Below the pieces are notes generated by a model. It saw only the letters and a program-made list of their open reading frames with translations. It had not been told where the DNA came from and made no database searches. Of a stretch of 64,000 bases of DNA, positions 1 to 9,033 are shown piece by piece. Every line of letters begins with the position of its first letter. Position 1 is the first letter of the stretch. The stretch lies in the NCBI GenBank assembly GCA_026984455.1, contig JALSSC010000008.1, forward strand, positions 20,886 through 84,885, given 5' to 3'. Origin of the DNA: Chromatiaceae bacterium (GTDB taxonomy: Bacteria; Pseudomonadota; Gammaproteobacteria; Chromatiales; Chromatiaceae). The translations under genes were made by a program, and so were the position numbers.

Positions 1-76
1 AGAAACCGAAGCCGATGAGGATGCCCCACCAGGGCTCGTCGCGCAGGATATGAATGAACCAGGAGGTATCGGTCAT
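1..76 (-). CDS. 5' end of a small membrane protein gene, cut by the window edge
   Basis: Reading leftwards from an ATG at 76-74 the frame stays open to base 1 and begins MTDTSWFIHILRDEPWWGIL, followed by glycine- and phenylalanine-rich residues that look like the start of a transmembrane helix. Only 25 residues are visible, so the family cannot be named. The gene diverges from the hypothetical gene starting at 165, leaving about 88 bases for both promoters. Confidence 0.45.
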   Translation of the reverse strand, partial: MTDTSWFIHILRDEPWWGILIGFGF

Positions 77-164
77 GAGTGGGCTCCAAAGGCAAGGATT
101 GACAAGAAGGGTAGGTCAAGGCACCGTCCCCCGCCCATGACAATCCGCAACCCCGGAGCCCCCC

Positions 165-908
165 ATGGAACGCAAACTGGTCCTGTGGATCCTCGGCCTG
201 ACCCTGATGGCCCTAGGGGTGGGCATCTTCCTGATCCCCGGGCGCGCCCCCGACCCGGACCTCAAGCTCCCCTGGCGGATCGAACCCACCCCCGGTGGCG
301 GCTCCCGGGTCTTCGGCCTGACCCTCGGTGAAAGCACCCTGAGCGACGCCCGGCACATCTTCCAGGATCAGGGCACGCTGGACCTGCTGGAGGACCGCTC
401 GGGCCGGCGGGTGGTGGAGGCCTATTTCGAGCGGGTCATCCTCAATGGCCTGCGGGCGGATTTCGTGCTCAGTCTGGCGGTCCCCAGGACGGAGGTGGAC
501 GCCATGTACGACCAGGGCCTGCGGGTCAGCACCCTGGCCAGCGGGGTGCGCAAGGTCGAACTGCGCCCCGAGGACGCCGCCGGCCTGGCCTCCGCCCCGG
601 TGGAGCACATCACCTACCTGCCCAAGGCCGATCTCGACGCCGACCTGTTGCGCAAACGTTTCGGCAGTCCGCGCCAGCGCATCCGCGAGCCCGACCAAGA
701 AATCGAGCACTGGCTCTATCCGCACAGGGGGCTGGACATCGCCTACGCGCCCGAGGGCCAGGAGGTGTTCCAGTACGTGCGTCCGGCCGACTTCGAGCGC
801 CTGATCCTCCGGCCCTTGCAGGCAGCGCGACGGACACTCACTCCAGATTCTGGATCTGCTCGCGCATCTGTTCGATCAATACCTTCATCTCCACCGCATG
901 GCGGGTGA
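165..908 (+). CDS. conserved-looking hypothetical protein with N-terminal membrane anchor
   Basis: The 247-residue product begins with a short basic stretch and one hydrophobic helix (about residues 5-25), so it is probably anchored in the inner membrane with the rest in the periplasm. I do not recognise the soluble part. The last 23 residues, rich in Ser, Pro and Arg, are read from DNA antisense to the conserved C-terminus of yicC, so the two genes converge and overlap by about 70 bases. Codon use looks normal up to that tail. Either the overlap is real or the native stop was lost and translation now runs on into yicC. Confidence 0.6.
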   Translation: MERKLVLWILGLTLMALGVGIFLIPGRAPDPDLKLPWRIEPTPGGGSRVFGLTLGESTLSDARHIFQDQGTLDLLEDRSGRRVVEAYFERVILNGLRADFVLSLAVPRTEVDAMYDQGLRVSTLASGVRKVELRPEDAAGLASAPVEHITYLPKADLDADLLRKRFGSPRQRIREPDQEIEHWLYPHRGLDIAYAPEGQEVFQYVRPADFERLILRPLQAARRTLTPDSGSARASVRSIPSSPPHGG

Positions 909-1704
909 CCTCCACGTCGGAGGTCTTGGAAGTGAGGGTGTTGGCCTCGCGGTTGAGTTCCTGCATGAGAAAGTCCAGACGTCGGCCCACCGCCCCCCCC
1001 TGATCCAGGACCCGCTCCAACTCGTCCAGGTGGGCGGCCAGGCGTTCCATCTCCTCGTCCACGTCCAGGCGCTGGGCGAGGATCACCATCTCCTGCTCCA
1101 GGCGGCCGGGGTCCAGGGGCGTGGAGAGTTCGGCGAGGCGCCGCTCCAGGCGCTCGCGCACCTCGGCCAACACCTGGGGCAGGCGTCGCTGCACCATCCG
1201 CACCCGCTCGCGCATCGCCCGACAGCGATCGCGGATCACCTCCGCCATGCGCGCCCCCTCCCGTTCCCGGGTCGCCACCAGTTCGTCCAGGGCGGCCTCC
1301 AGCAGCGCCATGGCCCGTGTCTGCGTCGGGCTCAGGTCCCGGGGCACCTCTTCCAGGACCCCGGGCCAGACCATCAGATCCATCGGTGGCGGAATCTCCA
1401 CCCCACCGGTCATGCGCCCCAGCTCGGTGACCGCGGCCAGCAGGGCCTCCACCAAGGGCCGGTTCAGGCGCAGCTCCCGCGCCGCCCCGGACCCCGGGCG
1501 ATAACGCAACTGACAGTCCAATTTGCCCCGGGCGAGGCGTGCGCCCAGGCGCTCGCGCACCCGCGGCTCGAGGGCGCGCAGGTCTTCGGGCAGGCGCACG
1601 AACACCTCCAGGTAACGGTGGTTGACCGAACGGAGTTCCCAGATCAGTTCCCCTTCGTCGCCCCGGTATTCGCTCCGTGCGAAGGCGGTCATGCTCCGAA
1701 TCAT
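838..1704 (-). CDS. yicC: YicC family endoribonuclease
   Basis: The 288-residue protein starts MIRSMTAFARSE and contains the SVNHRYLEVFVRLPE block near the N-terminus, both hallmarks of YicC, a family reported to be endoribonucleases. The C-terminus ends EQMREQIQNLE, as expected of the family. I start at 1704 rather than at an upstream ATG (1791), because homologues begin with the MIRSMT motif and the upstream 29 codons are antisense to the start of the kinase gene. In gammaproteobacteria yicC usually lies beside rph; here two signalling genes intervene. It overlaps the convergent gene ending at 908. Confidence 0.93.
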   Translation of the reverse strand: MIRSMTAFARSEYRGDEGELIWELRSVNHRYLEVFVRLPEDLRALEPRVRERLGARLARGKLDCQLRYRPGSGAARELRLNRPLVEALLAAVTELGRMTGGVEIPPPMDLMVWPGVLEEVPRDLSPTQTRAMALLEAALDELVATREREGARMAEVIRDRCRAMRERVRMVQRRLPQVLAEVRERLERRLAELSTPLDPGRLEQEMVILAQRLDVDEEMERLAAHLDELERVLDQGGAVGRRLDFLMQELNREANTLTSKTSDVEVTRHAVEMKVLIEQMREQIQNLE

Positions 1705-1773
1705 CGTCTCTGCCCGTTGTTGCAATGGGTAGGGTATGATAGCCCGCGACGCCTGCCTCCGCACCGCCATCTC

Positions 1774-2682
1774 ATGTCCAAATCCAGGCACTCACTGCCG
1801 GCTGGTACCCGTATCGACTGCTACCGGATCCGCAAGCTCATCGGCCGCGGCGGATTCAGCCTGATCTACCTCGCCGATGACGAGGACACGGGCGCCGAGG
1901 TGGTGATCAAGGAGTTCATGCCCAAAAAGCTCGCCCGCCGCGACAGCCACCTGCGGGTCGAACCCCAGAAATCGCGGATGACGGCCAACCTCAATCGCAG
2001 CTTGCGCCTATTCTTCCAGGAGGTGAAGGTCCTGGCCGCCCTGAGGCACCCCAACGTGGTCGAGATCCAGGGCGTGGTGCGCGAGAACGGCACCGCCTAC
2101 ATCGTCATGACCTATTATCGGGGCAAGAACCTCGCCTACTACATCAAGAAGCACGGCGGCGGACTCAGCAGCCGGTTCCTGTTGCGGGTATTCGTGCCGC
2201 TGCTCGAGGCCCTGGACATGATCCACCGGCGCGGATACCTCCACCTCGACATCAAACCCAGCAACATCCACCTGCGCGCAGGTCAGGAGCCGGTCCTGCT
2301 CGACTTCGGTGCGGTGCACCAGATGAACGCGCACAGAGGCCGCCATGGCGGCCAGGTCGTCACCGCCGGCTATTCCCCTGTGGAACAGTATTACAAGGGG
2401 GGATTCATCGGGCCCTGGAGCGATATCTATGCGGTCGGCGCCAGTCTCCGCGCCTGTATCGATGGCCGCACGCCCCCCACCTCCATCGAACACCATGCCG
2501 AGGACAAGTTCAGGCCTGCCGTCGAGATCCACGCCCATCGCTATCCGCGCTTTCTCCTGGAACTGATCGACTGGTGCATGGAACTCGATCCCCTGAATCG
2601 CCCACAGAATGCCGGTGAACTGCTAAACCATCTGCGCGCCCGGACCGGACGTCCCCTCCCCGCCGTCGAGACAGACCCATGA
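1774..2682 (+). CDS. small soluble Ser/Thr protein kinase
   Basis: A 302-residue protein that is essentially only a Hanks-type kinase domain. Visible motifs are the glycine loop GRGGFS (24-29), the ATP-binding lysine in VVIKEF (K46), the catalytic loop HLDIKPSN with D159, the DFG motif at D177-G179, and the activation-segment block GYSPVEQYY followed by WSDIYAVGA. The catalytic loop reads HLD rather than HRD, so control by activation-loop phosphorylation may not apply. There is no transmembrane helix or sensor domain. The open frame continues upstream to 898 but only as antisense of yicC; the ATG at 1774 starts just before the domain. It overlaps the phosphatase gene by four bases (ATGA), so the two are translationally coupled. 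Confidence 0.88.
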   Translation: MSKSRHSLPAGTRIDCYRIRKLIGRGGFSLIYLADDEDTGAEVVIKEFMPKKLARRDSHLRVEPQKSRMTANLNRSLRLFFQEVKVLAALRHPNVVEIQGVVRENGTAYIVMTYYRGKNLAYYIKKHGGGLSSRFLLRVFVPLLEALDMIHRRGYLHLDIKPSNIHLRAGQEPVLLDFGAVHQMNAHRGRHGGQVVTAGYSPVEQYYKGGFIGPWSDIYAVGASLRACIDGRTPPTSIEHHAEDKFRPAVEIHAHRYPRFLLELIDWCMELDPLNRPQNAGELLNHLRARTGRPLPAVETDP

Positions 2683-3533
2683 GCACCGAGACCGCGAGTA
2701 TCAGCCTGCGCGGCAACCGCAAGAAGAACCAGGATCGCTGCCTGGTCCTGAGCGACAAGGATACCCACCTGCTACTGCTGGCGGACGGCATGGGCGGACA
2801 CCCGCGGGGCGAGGACGCCGCCCAGATCCTGATCGACTGTGGACGGCAGTTGTTTCGGCAAACCCCCCGTCCCATCCTCTACCCCGAGACCTTCCTGGCC
2901 ACCCTGCTCGAGACCGCCAATACCGAGATCACGGCCTATGGCCAGCGCCAACACCCCCCTATCGATCCTCGTTGCACCGCCGTCGTGGCCCTGGTGCAAG
3001 ACGGCCACGCATGGTGGGCGCATGTCGGTGACAGCCGTCTGTACCTGTTTCGCGAATACCAGATCCTGGTCCGCACCCAGGATCACTCCTTCGTCGAGGA
3101 GATGCACCAGCTCGGCCTGATGGAGGCCGCCCAGACCCACACCAGCCGGTACCGCAACCTGGTCACCCGTTGTCTGGGTGGAAAAGGGGAGCAATTCGCC
3201 TTCGCCCAGGACGGCCCCCGGCGGCTCGAACCCAGAGACATCCTCCTGCTCTGCACCGACGGCCTCTGGAGCCAGATGCAGGACGAACAACTGCGCGGAC
3301 TCCTGCGCCACCATGGCTCCCTCACCCGCATGGTGCGTGAACTGGCCCTGCTGGCCGAACGCAACGGCCACCCAAGGAGTGACAACATCACCGCCCTGGC
3401 CATGCGTTGGGATCCGGAGGAAAAGAAGCCGCTCCCCCTCCAAGGATCCCCTGGGACAGATGCTTCCGACCCCCTCGACGCGGCCATCGCCGATCTACGC
3501 GCGGCCATCGCCCATTTCGACGACTCCGATTGA
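2679..3533 (+). CDS. PP2C-family protein Ser/Thr phosphatase
   Basis: A 284-residue PPM/PP2C phosphatase that should reverse the action of the kinase encoded just upstream. Metal-binding acidic motifs are visible: KNQDR near residue 19, [12 protein letters not shown] (about 35-46), [10 protein letters not shown] (about 110), LLLCTDGLW (about 190) and the late RSDNIT motif (about 230). No membrane segment is seen. The last about 35 residues form a Pro/Asp-rich tail after the domain. The start ATG overlaps the kinase stop and its own stop is directly followed by rph, so the four genes kinase-phosphatase-rph-rdgB probably form one transcript. Confidence 0.88.
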   Translation: MSTETASISLRGNRKKNQDRCLVLSDKDTHLLLLADGMGGHPRGEDAAQILIDCGRQLFRQTPRPILYPETFLATLLETANTEITAYGQRQHPPIDPRCTAVVALVQDGHAWWAHVGDSRLYLFREYQILVRTQDHSFVEEMHQLGLMEAAQTHTSRYRNLVTRCLGGKGEQFAFAQDGPRRLEPRDILLLCTDGLWSQMQDEQLRGLLRHHGSLTRMVRELALLAERNGHPRSDNITALAMRWDPEEKKPLPLQGSPGTDASDPLDAAIADLRAAIAHFDDSD

Positions 3534-3556
3534 TGCTCACCCAGAGAGGTACCCCC

Positions 3557-4285
3557 ATGCCCCGACCTTCCGGCAGGGCGCCCGACCAGCTGCGCCCCAT
3601 CGACATCCTCCCGGGCTTCACCGACCAGGCCGAAGGCTCGGTGCTCATCTCCTGCGGCCGTACCCGGGTGATCTGCACCGCCAGCGTGGAAGAGCGCGTC
3701 CCCCCCTTCCTGCGCGACGGCGACCAAGGCTGGATCACCGCCGAGTACGGCATGCTCCCGCGAAGCACCGGCGAACGCACACCGCGCGAGGCCGTCCGCG
3801 GCAGACAAGGGGGACGGACCCTGGAGATCCAACGCCTCATCGGCCGTTCCCTGCGCGCCGCCGTGGACCTCCAGGCCCTCGGCAGACGCACCCTGACCCT
3901 GGACTGCGACGTGATCCAGGCCGACGGGGGCACCCGCACCGCGGCCATCACCGGTGCCTGGGTGGCCCTGCGCCTGGCCGTGAACGTCCTGCTCGAAGAA
4001 GGCAGGCTCAATGCCGACCCCATCCGCAGGGGCGTGGCCGCGATCTCCGTGGGCATCCACCAGGGCCGGCCGGTGCTCGACCTGGACTACCCCGAGGACT
4101 GCGCCGCCGACACCGACATGAACGTGGTGATGGACGACACCGGCGGACTCATCGAGATCCAGGGCACTGCGGAGGGGGCCAGTTTCAGCCGCAAGGAAGT
4201 GGACAGCCTCCTCGACATGGCGGCCAAGGGCATCGGCGAACTCTTCGCCGCCCAGCGCCGGGCGCTCGCCGGGGGCCCGTCATGA
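3557..4285 (+). CDS. rph: ribonuclease PH
   Basis: RNase PH is a phosphate-dependent 3'-5' exoribonuclease that trims tRNA 3' ends and works as a hexameric ring. The 242-residue product carries [20 protein letters not shown] (here [12 protein letters not shown]), [33 protein letters not shown] and DTDMNVVM blocks in the usual order and length. I start at the ATG at 3557, which gives the family N-terminus MPRPSGR and has an AGAGAGG ribosome-binding site seven bases upstream; an in-frame ATG at 3533 overlapping the phosphatase stop is possible. The end overlaps rdgB by four bases. Confidence 0.95.
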   Translation: MPRPSGRAPDQLRPIDILPGFTDQAEGSVLISCGRTRVICTASVEERVPPFLRDGDQGWITAEYGMLPRSTGERTPREAVRGRQGGRTLEIQRLIGRSLRAAVDLQALGRRTLTLDCDVIQADGGTRTAAITGAWVALRLAVNVLLEEGRLNADPIRRGVAAISVGIHQGRPVLDLDYPEDCAADTDMNVVMDDTGGLIEIQGTAEGASFSRKEVDSLLDMAAKGIGELFAAQRRALAGGPS

Positions 4286-4884
4286 GCCGCCCCGGGCGTA
4301 TGGTGCTGGCCACCAACAACCCCGGCAAGATCCGCGAACTGGGCGGACTCCTTGCCGGCAGCGGCTGGGAGATCCTGCCCCAAGGGCGTTTCGAGGTACC
4401 CGAGATCGAGGAGACCGGCCTCAGCTTCGTCGAGAACGCCCTCCTCAAGGCACGCAATGCCGCCGCCCACTCCGGCCTGCCAGCCATCGCCGACGACTCC
4501 GGGCTCGAAGTGGACGCCCTGAACGGCGCCCCCGGGATCCGCTCGGCCCGCTATGCTGGCGACGACGCCGACGACCAAGCCAACTGGCGCAAGCTCCTGA
4601 CCGACCTCGAAGGCATCCCCGAACGGGATCGCACGGCCCGTTTCCAGTGCCTCATGGTCTATTTGCGCCATCCCCGGGATCCCGTGCCCCTGATCGTCCA
4701 GGGCACCTGGGAGGGGCGTATCCTGGAGGCCCCGCGGGGGGCCAACGGTTTCGGCTACGACCCGGTATTCTGGGTCCCGGACGAGGGTTGCAGTGCCGCC
4801 GAACTGCCCGCCGAGCGCAAGAACACCCTCAGCCACAGGGGACAGGCATTGCGGGCGCTGGTGACCGCTTTGCGATCCCACTGA
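4282..4884 (+). CDS. rdgB: non-canonical purine NTP pyrophosphatase (ITPase family)
   Basis: This 200-residue HAM1/RdgB enzyme hydrolyses dITP, XTP and ITP to monophosphates and pyrophosphate, keeping deaminated purines out of nucleic acids. Visible signatures are [11 protein letters not shown] at the N-terminus, [16 protein letters not shown], the substrate/metal motif [11 protein letters not shown], and GFGYDPVF with the following KNTLSHRG. The start ATG overlaps the rph stop (ATGA), giving strong coupling. The long open frame upstream is only the other frame of rph. A GC-rich inverted repeat about 180 bases downstream may end the transcript. Confidence 0.95.
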   Translation: MSRPGRMVLATNNPGKIRELGGLLAGSGWEILPQGRFEVPEIEETGLSFVENALLKARNAAAHSGLPAIADDSGLEVDALNGAPGIRSARYAGDDADDQANWRKLLTDLEGIPERDRTARFQCLMVYLRHPRDPVPLIVQGTWEGRILEAPRGANGFGYDPVFWVPDEGCSAAELPAERKNTLSHRGQALRALVTALRSH

Positions 4885-5060
4885 CGAACGGTCCGGAAAC
4901 GCGATACGACCTGTCGTCTGGCACGAAGGCCTTGCCTGGCGCACCGTTCCGCGCCCATGGACACTGTTACGGCCCTACCTACACCGCGCACATCCACGAG
5001 ATCCGCCTGCCCCTGGTGCCTTTGCCGCAGGGGTGACCACCCGGCACCGCCCCAGACAGG

Positions 5061-5093
5061 CCGCGGGCCTCCCCCCATGGCCGAGGCCCGCGG
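5061..5093. terminator. GC-rich hairpin between convergent rdgB and truD
   Basis: A perfect ten-base inverted repeat (CCGCGGGCCT at 5061-5070 and its complement at 5084-5093) encloses a 13-base loop. It lies in the 256-base gap between two convergent genes, where a two-way terminator is expected. There is no T-run on either side, so intrinsic termination is not certain. Confidence 0.4.
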
Positions 5094-5140
5094 CACGTCA
5101 TGGAAAACGTCCGGCGGGTGGGCAACCGCGCCTCGAACCC

Positions 5141-6169
5141 TCACAGCAGCTCCCGCAACAGGGCCGAGGCATAGGCCCCGCGCGGCAACTCGAAGCGGAC
5201 GAGCAGATCACGGCCCTCCCAGGCCCATTCCAGGTGGCGCACCACCACCCGTAAGGCCCGCCGCTCCTGTTCCAGGCCCGCCGCCGCCAGACCTTCGGCA
5301 AAGGCCACGCGGTCTGCGGCAAGGGTCTGTTCCAGGGCCGCCACCCCATCCCGACATGCGGGGTCCCCGGCCCCCCACAGGGGCCCAGTGGGGTGGATGT
5401 CGAGGGCCGCAGCACGCCTTGCCGTCTCCGTATCGGCCCGCTCCACCAGGAAACCCGAGCGGCTTCCCTCCAGCTGCACCCAATCGCCATCGCCCACCCG
5501 GTTCCAGTCGCCCCGCCCCAGGCGCAGCCCCAGGACCTCGTTGAACAGTTGCGCCCGGGCCGCCGACAGGTACAGGCCACGCAGATGGCGGCGAGGGCGG
5601 ATCTCCCCCCGAAACAGGCGCAGGGCGGCCTGGAGATTGCCGTACCCGCGACCGAAACGCTGTTCTCCGAAGTAATGGGGCATCCCCCCTTCGGCCAGGG
5701 CGACGAGGATCCGCGCGGCCTGTTCCCTGTCCCCCTCCACCTTCCGCACACGAATACAGAAACGATTGCCCCGATGCACTCCAGGGCGCAACTTGCGGCG
5801 CCCACGGACCCGCGCCACCACCTCTACCCCGGGAGCGTCCAGGTTCAGCGTCGGCGGTGCCTCGCGCCCCGCCAGATGGAGGGAGAACCACTGTTCCGTG
5901 ACGGCCCGACGGTCCTTGAGGCCCGCCCAGCTCACCCGTTCGAGCGGTACCGAGGCCCAGGCCGCCAGGCGGCGCGCCACCCATTCGGTGTTGGCGCCGG
6001 TCTTGCGCACCCGCAGCCAGAGGTGTTCCCCCTCGCCCTCGGGAGCGAAGCCGAGGATCTCCTCCACCCGAAAGTCTGCGAGTGAGTCGCGCAGGACGCC
6101 TTCGAGGCAGGGTCCACCCCAGGCACGGGGCAGGGCCGCCAGGGGGCGCCAGGGTTGCGTATCCGTCAT
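5141..6169 (-). CDS. truD: tRNA pseudouridine(13) synthase TruD
   Basis: TruD converts uridine 13 of some tRNAs to pseudouridine. The 342-residue product has the early motif DFRVEEILGF, the catalytic segment AGLKDRRAVT with the expected aspartate at D86, HRGNRFCIRVR, and MPHYFGEQRFGR, all typical. In many gammaproteobacteria truD sits in an ispDF-truD-surE operon; here it stands alone, with the rdgB hairpin downstream and a palindromic repeat just 41 bases upstream of its start. That repeat therefore lies in or next to the truD promoter region. Confidence 0.95.
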   Translation of the reverse strand: MTDTQPWRPLAALPRAWGGPCLEGVLRDSLADFRVEEILGFAPEGEGEHLWLRVRKTGANTEWVARRLAAWASVPLERVSWAGLKDRRAVTEQWFSLHLAGREAPPTLNLDAPGVEVVARVRGRRKLRPGVHRGNRFCIRVRKVEGDREQAARILVALAEGGMPHYFGEQRFGRGYGNLQAALRLFRGEIRPRRHLRGLYLSAARAQLFNEVLGLRLGRGDWNRVGDGDWVQLEGSRSGFLVERADTETARRAAALDIHPTGPLWGAGDPACRDGVAALEQTLAADRVAFAEGLAAAGLEQERRALRVVVRHLEWAWEGRDLLVRFELPRGAYASALLRELL

Positions 6170-6210
6170 CCACGGGCCTCTGGGTACGTCTCCGGCTGCG
6201 ATCCGGGGAC

Positions 6211-6374
6211 TATACCCGTCGCACCTGAGTATTTCGCTACTGCGGTCGCCCCTCGCACCCCTGGGCTGTATGGCGAGTGCTCGCCATAGTCCCCGCGATG
6301 ACTCGCTTCTGCGCCTTGCCCAGGGGCACGAGGGACACCCTCGAAAAACGGAATATTCACGTGCGACGGGTATA
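6211..6374. repeat. 164-bp palindromic interspersed repeat, copy A
   Basis: The element starts with TATACCCGTCGCAC and ends with its complement. The outer 26 bases at each end (6211-6236 and 6349-6374) match as inverted repeats at 23 of 26 positions. Inside them lies a second inverted pair (CCTCGCACCCCTGGGC against GCCCAGGGGCACGAGG), and at the centre a small perfect palindrome (TGGCGAG-TG-CTCGCCA). A second copy of exactly 164 bp is at 25522. No gene fits inside; the short reading frames are by-products of the repeat. It looks like a non-autonomous MITE-type or large palindromic extragenic element. Confidence 0.85.
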
Positions 6375-6569
6375 TTTAAAGACTGGCGCTGACGATGCGC
6401 ACCGCCCCTGTTGGAGAGCGGATGCGAAATCTGAGCCTTTTATCCCATTTAGGAAGGGGAATGCATCGGGAAGGGGGATGGGACCTCTGAATCGTGTCTG
6501 ACTGGAGCCAACACCACCCCAAAATAAGCCACGATTTAGACGCGATGGGCAGCTAAGCCATTGATTATA
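6375..6569. other. intergenic stretch between repeat copy A and tRNA-Ser, no gene seen
   Basis: About 195 bases of lower GC content than the surroundings, downstream of tRNA-Ser on the minus strand. I find no plausible reading frame, no clear T-tailed hairpin, and no second tRNA. With copy A it makes up the 400-base gap between truD and the tRNA. Confidence 0.5.
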
Positions 6570-6660
6570 TGGCGGAGAGGGAGGGATTCGAACCCTCGAT
6601 GGGCTATTAACCCATACACACTTTCCAGGCGTGCTCCTTCAACCACTCGGACACCTCTCC
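6570..6660 (-). tRNA. tRNA-Ser (GGA)
   Basis: The minus strand folds as a class II tRNA. The acceptor stem GGAGAGG pairs at both ends, the anticodon loop reads CTGGAAA (anticodon GGA, codons UCC/UCU), a long variable arm follows, and the T arm contains GGGTTCGAATCCC. A genomically encoded CCA lies at 6572-6570. Length is 88 bases plus CCA. Confidence 0.97.
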
Positions 6661-6770
6661 CGGGACGGGATTCGATGGCGCCACCATCGAAGGTCGGGAA
6701 GGATAGCCAATCCGTAAGCGGCGTGCAAATCGGTATACTTCCCCTCCGCTGAGGCCCCCTGGACGACCGC

Positions 6771-7565
6771 ATGAATCCACCCGATCGCCACCGTCTCTAT
6801 GAACTCTCGGTGCAATGCGCCGAAGCCGAGATCGATTTCGTGGACGAGACCTTCACAACCCTGCGTAGCCGCCGCGCCCGGTTGTTGCGTGAGGACTTCT
6901 GCGGCACCGCGACGGTGTGCTGCGAATGGGTCGCGCGGAGACCGCACAACCGCGCCATCGGGGTCGATCTCGACCCGGAGGTCCTGGCCTGGGGGCGCCG
7001 CCACAATCTCGCCGGGCTGGCGCCGCACCTCGCCCGACGGGTGGAGCTGATCCAGGGGGACGTGCTCGCCACGGAGACGGAACCGCCCGACCTGATCCTG
7101 GCCATGAACTTCAGCTACTGGCTGCTGAGCGAGCGCGCCCTGCTGCTGGACTACTTCCGCCGGGTGCACCGGCGGCTGGCGGCGGACGGGGTGTTCTTCC
7201 TGGACGCCTACGGCGGTTACGACGCCTTCCGCGCAATCGAAGAGGAGCGCGCGGTGGAGGCCGGGGGGCTGCGTTTCACCTATGTCTGGGAACAGGAACG
7301 CTACGACCCAATCAGCGGCCGCCTGATCTGTCACATCCATTTCCGCTTTGCCGACGGTTCGGCCCTGGAGCGTGCCTTCAGTTACGACTGGCGGCTCTGG
7401 ACCCTGCCGGAGATCCGCGACCTCCTGGCCGAGGCGGGATTCTCCCGGATCCAGGTGTACTGGCAGGGCTGGGACGAGGACGGCGAGCCGGACGGGATCT
7501 TCGTGCCGGTGCAGCAGGGCGAGGCCGAGGCGGGCTGGATCTGCTACCTCACGGCCGAGAAATAG
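6771..7565 (+). CDS. class I SAM-dependent methyltransferase, substrate unknown
   Basis: The 264-residue protein has a Rossmann-type methyltransferase core. The SAM-binding glycine motif appears degenerate as REDFCGTATVCCEW (about 40-53), followed by the acidic end of strand 2 in GVDLDPEVL (about 64) and a motif-IV-like LILAMNFSYWLLSE. No membrane segment or RNA-binding domain is apparent, so the substrate cannot be inferred. A TATACT hexamer at 6734-6739 could be its -10 element, but no good -35 is seen; the gene starts 110 bases after tRNA-Ser in the opposite direction. Confidence 0.75.
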   Translation: MNPPDRHRLYELSVQCAEAEIDFVDETFTTLRSRRARLLREDFCGTATVCCEWVARRPHNRAIGVDLDPEVLAWGRRHNLAGLAPHLARRVELIQGDVLATETEPPDLILAMNFSYWLLSERALLLDYFRRVHRRLAADGVFFLDAYGGYDAFRAIEEERAVEAGGLRFTYVWEQERYDPISGRLICHIHFRFADGSALERAFSYDWRLWTLPEIRDLLAEAGFSRIQVYWQGWDEDGEPDGIFVPVQQGEAEAGWICYLTAEK

Positions 7566-7660
7566 CCGTTCGGGTCCCGATCGGGCGGCAGCCCCTGCCC
7601 GGCGGACGGCCCGTAAGTTTCCCGGGAACAGGACAGAGCAAAGGGGTTAGACTTGACCCC

Positions 7661-9019
7661 ATGCACTGGCCCACCCTGCTCTCACGTAAACGCCTCGGCG
7701 CCGAGACGCCGCCCCGGTCGTCCACCGCGCGCACGGATTTCCAGCGCGATCTGGACCGCATCGTGTTCTGCTCGGCCTTCCGCCGGATGCAGGACAAGAC
7801 CCAGATCTTCCCCCTGTCGAAGATCGACTACGTCCGCACCCGCCTCACCCATAGCCTGGAGACCTCCAGTGTGGGGCGCTCGCTGGGCACCCTGGTCGGT
7901 GAGGTGGTGATCGCCCGCCATGGCCTGAAGGGCTACGAGGCCTCCGACTTCGGCGACATCTGCGCCGCCGCCTGCCTCGCCCACGATATCGGCAACCCCC
8001 CCTTCAGCCACGCGGGGGAGGACGCCATCCGTCAATGGGCGGCGCAGGCCCCGTACGGGCGCCAGCGGGTGGCGATGCTGCGCAACAGCGAGCAGGAAGA
8101 CTTTCTCGCCTTCGAAGGCAATGCCCAGGGCTTCCGCACCCTCACCCGCCTGCAGAACCGGGACAATCCCGGCGGCCTCCAGCTCACCTGCGCCACCCTC
8201 GCGGCCTTCACCAAGTACCCACGCGAATCCTGGCTGGGCGGCAACGGCTGGGAGGGGGTGAGCACCCGCAAACACGGCTTCTTCGCCGAGGACCGGGAGG
8301 CCTTCGAGACGGTGGCTGCGGCCACCGGCCTGCAACGGCGCAACGAACGCTTCGCCATCTGGCGACGCCACCCCCTGGCCTTTCTGGTGGAGGCGGCGGA
8401 CGATATCTGCTATCGGGTGATCGACATCGAGGACGGCTACCGCCTGGGCCACATCGGCTTCAGCGATGCCCTGGAACTCTACCTGGACACCCTCCAAGAC
8501 CCCGACCGCCAACGCCGGCGCATGGCCGGCATCGCCGGGGAGAAGGAACGGGTGGAATTCCTGCGCGCCAAGGTCATCAACCAGGCCATCCTCCAGACCC
8601 GTGACTGTTTTCTGGAGGTGGAGGACGATCTCCTCGCCGGGCGCTTCGACGCCCCCCTCCTCGCCCACATCCCCAAGGCGGCGGAGCTGCGGCGGCTGTT
8701 GGAGCGGGCCGAGGAGCGCATCTACACCGCCCCCGAGGTGGTGGAGATCGAGACCGCGGGCTTCGAGGTCATCGGCGAACTGCTGGAACGCTTCGCCCGG
8801 GTGGTGGACGATGTCGCCGAACACGGTGACGCCGCCCCGCCGCGCAGCCGCATGACCTACCTGTTGATCCCGGAGCAGTTCACCGGTTCCGGAAGGAGGC
8901 CCGCCGCGAACCCCTACACCCGCCTGCTGCGACTCACCGATTTCGTGGCCGGCATGACGGACTCCTACGCCGTCGCCCTCTACAAGAAGCTCAAGGGCAT
9001 CTCCCTGCCCGGGGGGTGA
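7661..9019 (+). CDS. dgt: deoxyguanosinetriphosphate triphosphohydrolase (dGTPase) family, HD domain
   Basis: The 452-residue protein resembles Dgt, which removes triphosphate from dGTP or other dNTPs. Metal ligands of the HD domain are visible: H64 in RLTHSLET and H108-D109 in AHDIGNPPFSHAGE. The later motif DDICYRVIDIEDG fits the dGTPase C-terminal half. I start at the ATG at 7661, which gives the family N-terminus (MHWPTLLSRKR then the RTDFQRD block); the longer open frame upstream is antisense-like read-through of the methyltransferase gene. It converges on the sulfurylase/APS kinase gene with a 14-base gap. Confidence 0.92.
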   Translation: MHWPTLLSRKRLGAETPPRSSTARTDFQRDLDRIVFCSAFRRMQDKTQIFPLSKIDYVRTRLTHSLETSSVGRSLGTLVGEVVIARHGLKGYEASDFGDICAAACLAHDIGNPPFSHAGEDAIRQWAAQAPYGRQRVAMLRNSEQEDFLAFEGNAQGFRTLTRLQNRDNPGGLQLTCATLAAFTKYPRESWLGGNGWEGVSTRKHGFFAEDREAFETVAAATGLQRRNERFAIWRRHPLAFLVEAADDICYRVIDIEDGYRLGHIGFSDALELYLDTLQDPDRQRRRMAGIAGEKERVEFLRAKVINQAILQTRDCFLEVEDDLLAGRFDAPLLAHIPKAAELRRLLERAEERIYTAPEVVEIETAGFEVIGELLERFARVVDDVAEHGDAAPPRSRMTYLLIPEQFTGSGRRPAANPYTRLLRLTDFVAGMTDSYAVALYKKLKGISLPGG

Positions 9020-9033
9020 GGCCCCGGACGGCC

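Noticed and set aside
898..1773. Long N-terminal extension of the protein kinase
   Set aside because: It is antisense to yicC and rich in His, Gln and Gly; the kinase domain begins soon after the ATG at 1774.
6166..6374. Short frames in the palindromic repeats, such as one with EGVPRAPGQGAEASH
   Set aside because: Similar peptides occur at 25.5 kb only because the DNA is repeated; they span the inverted-repeat structure and have no independent coding signal.
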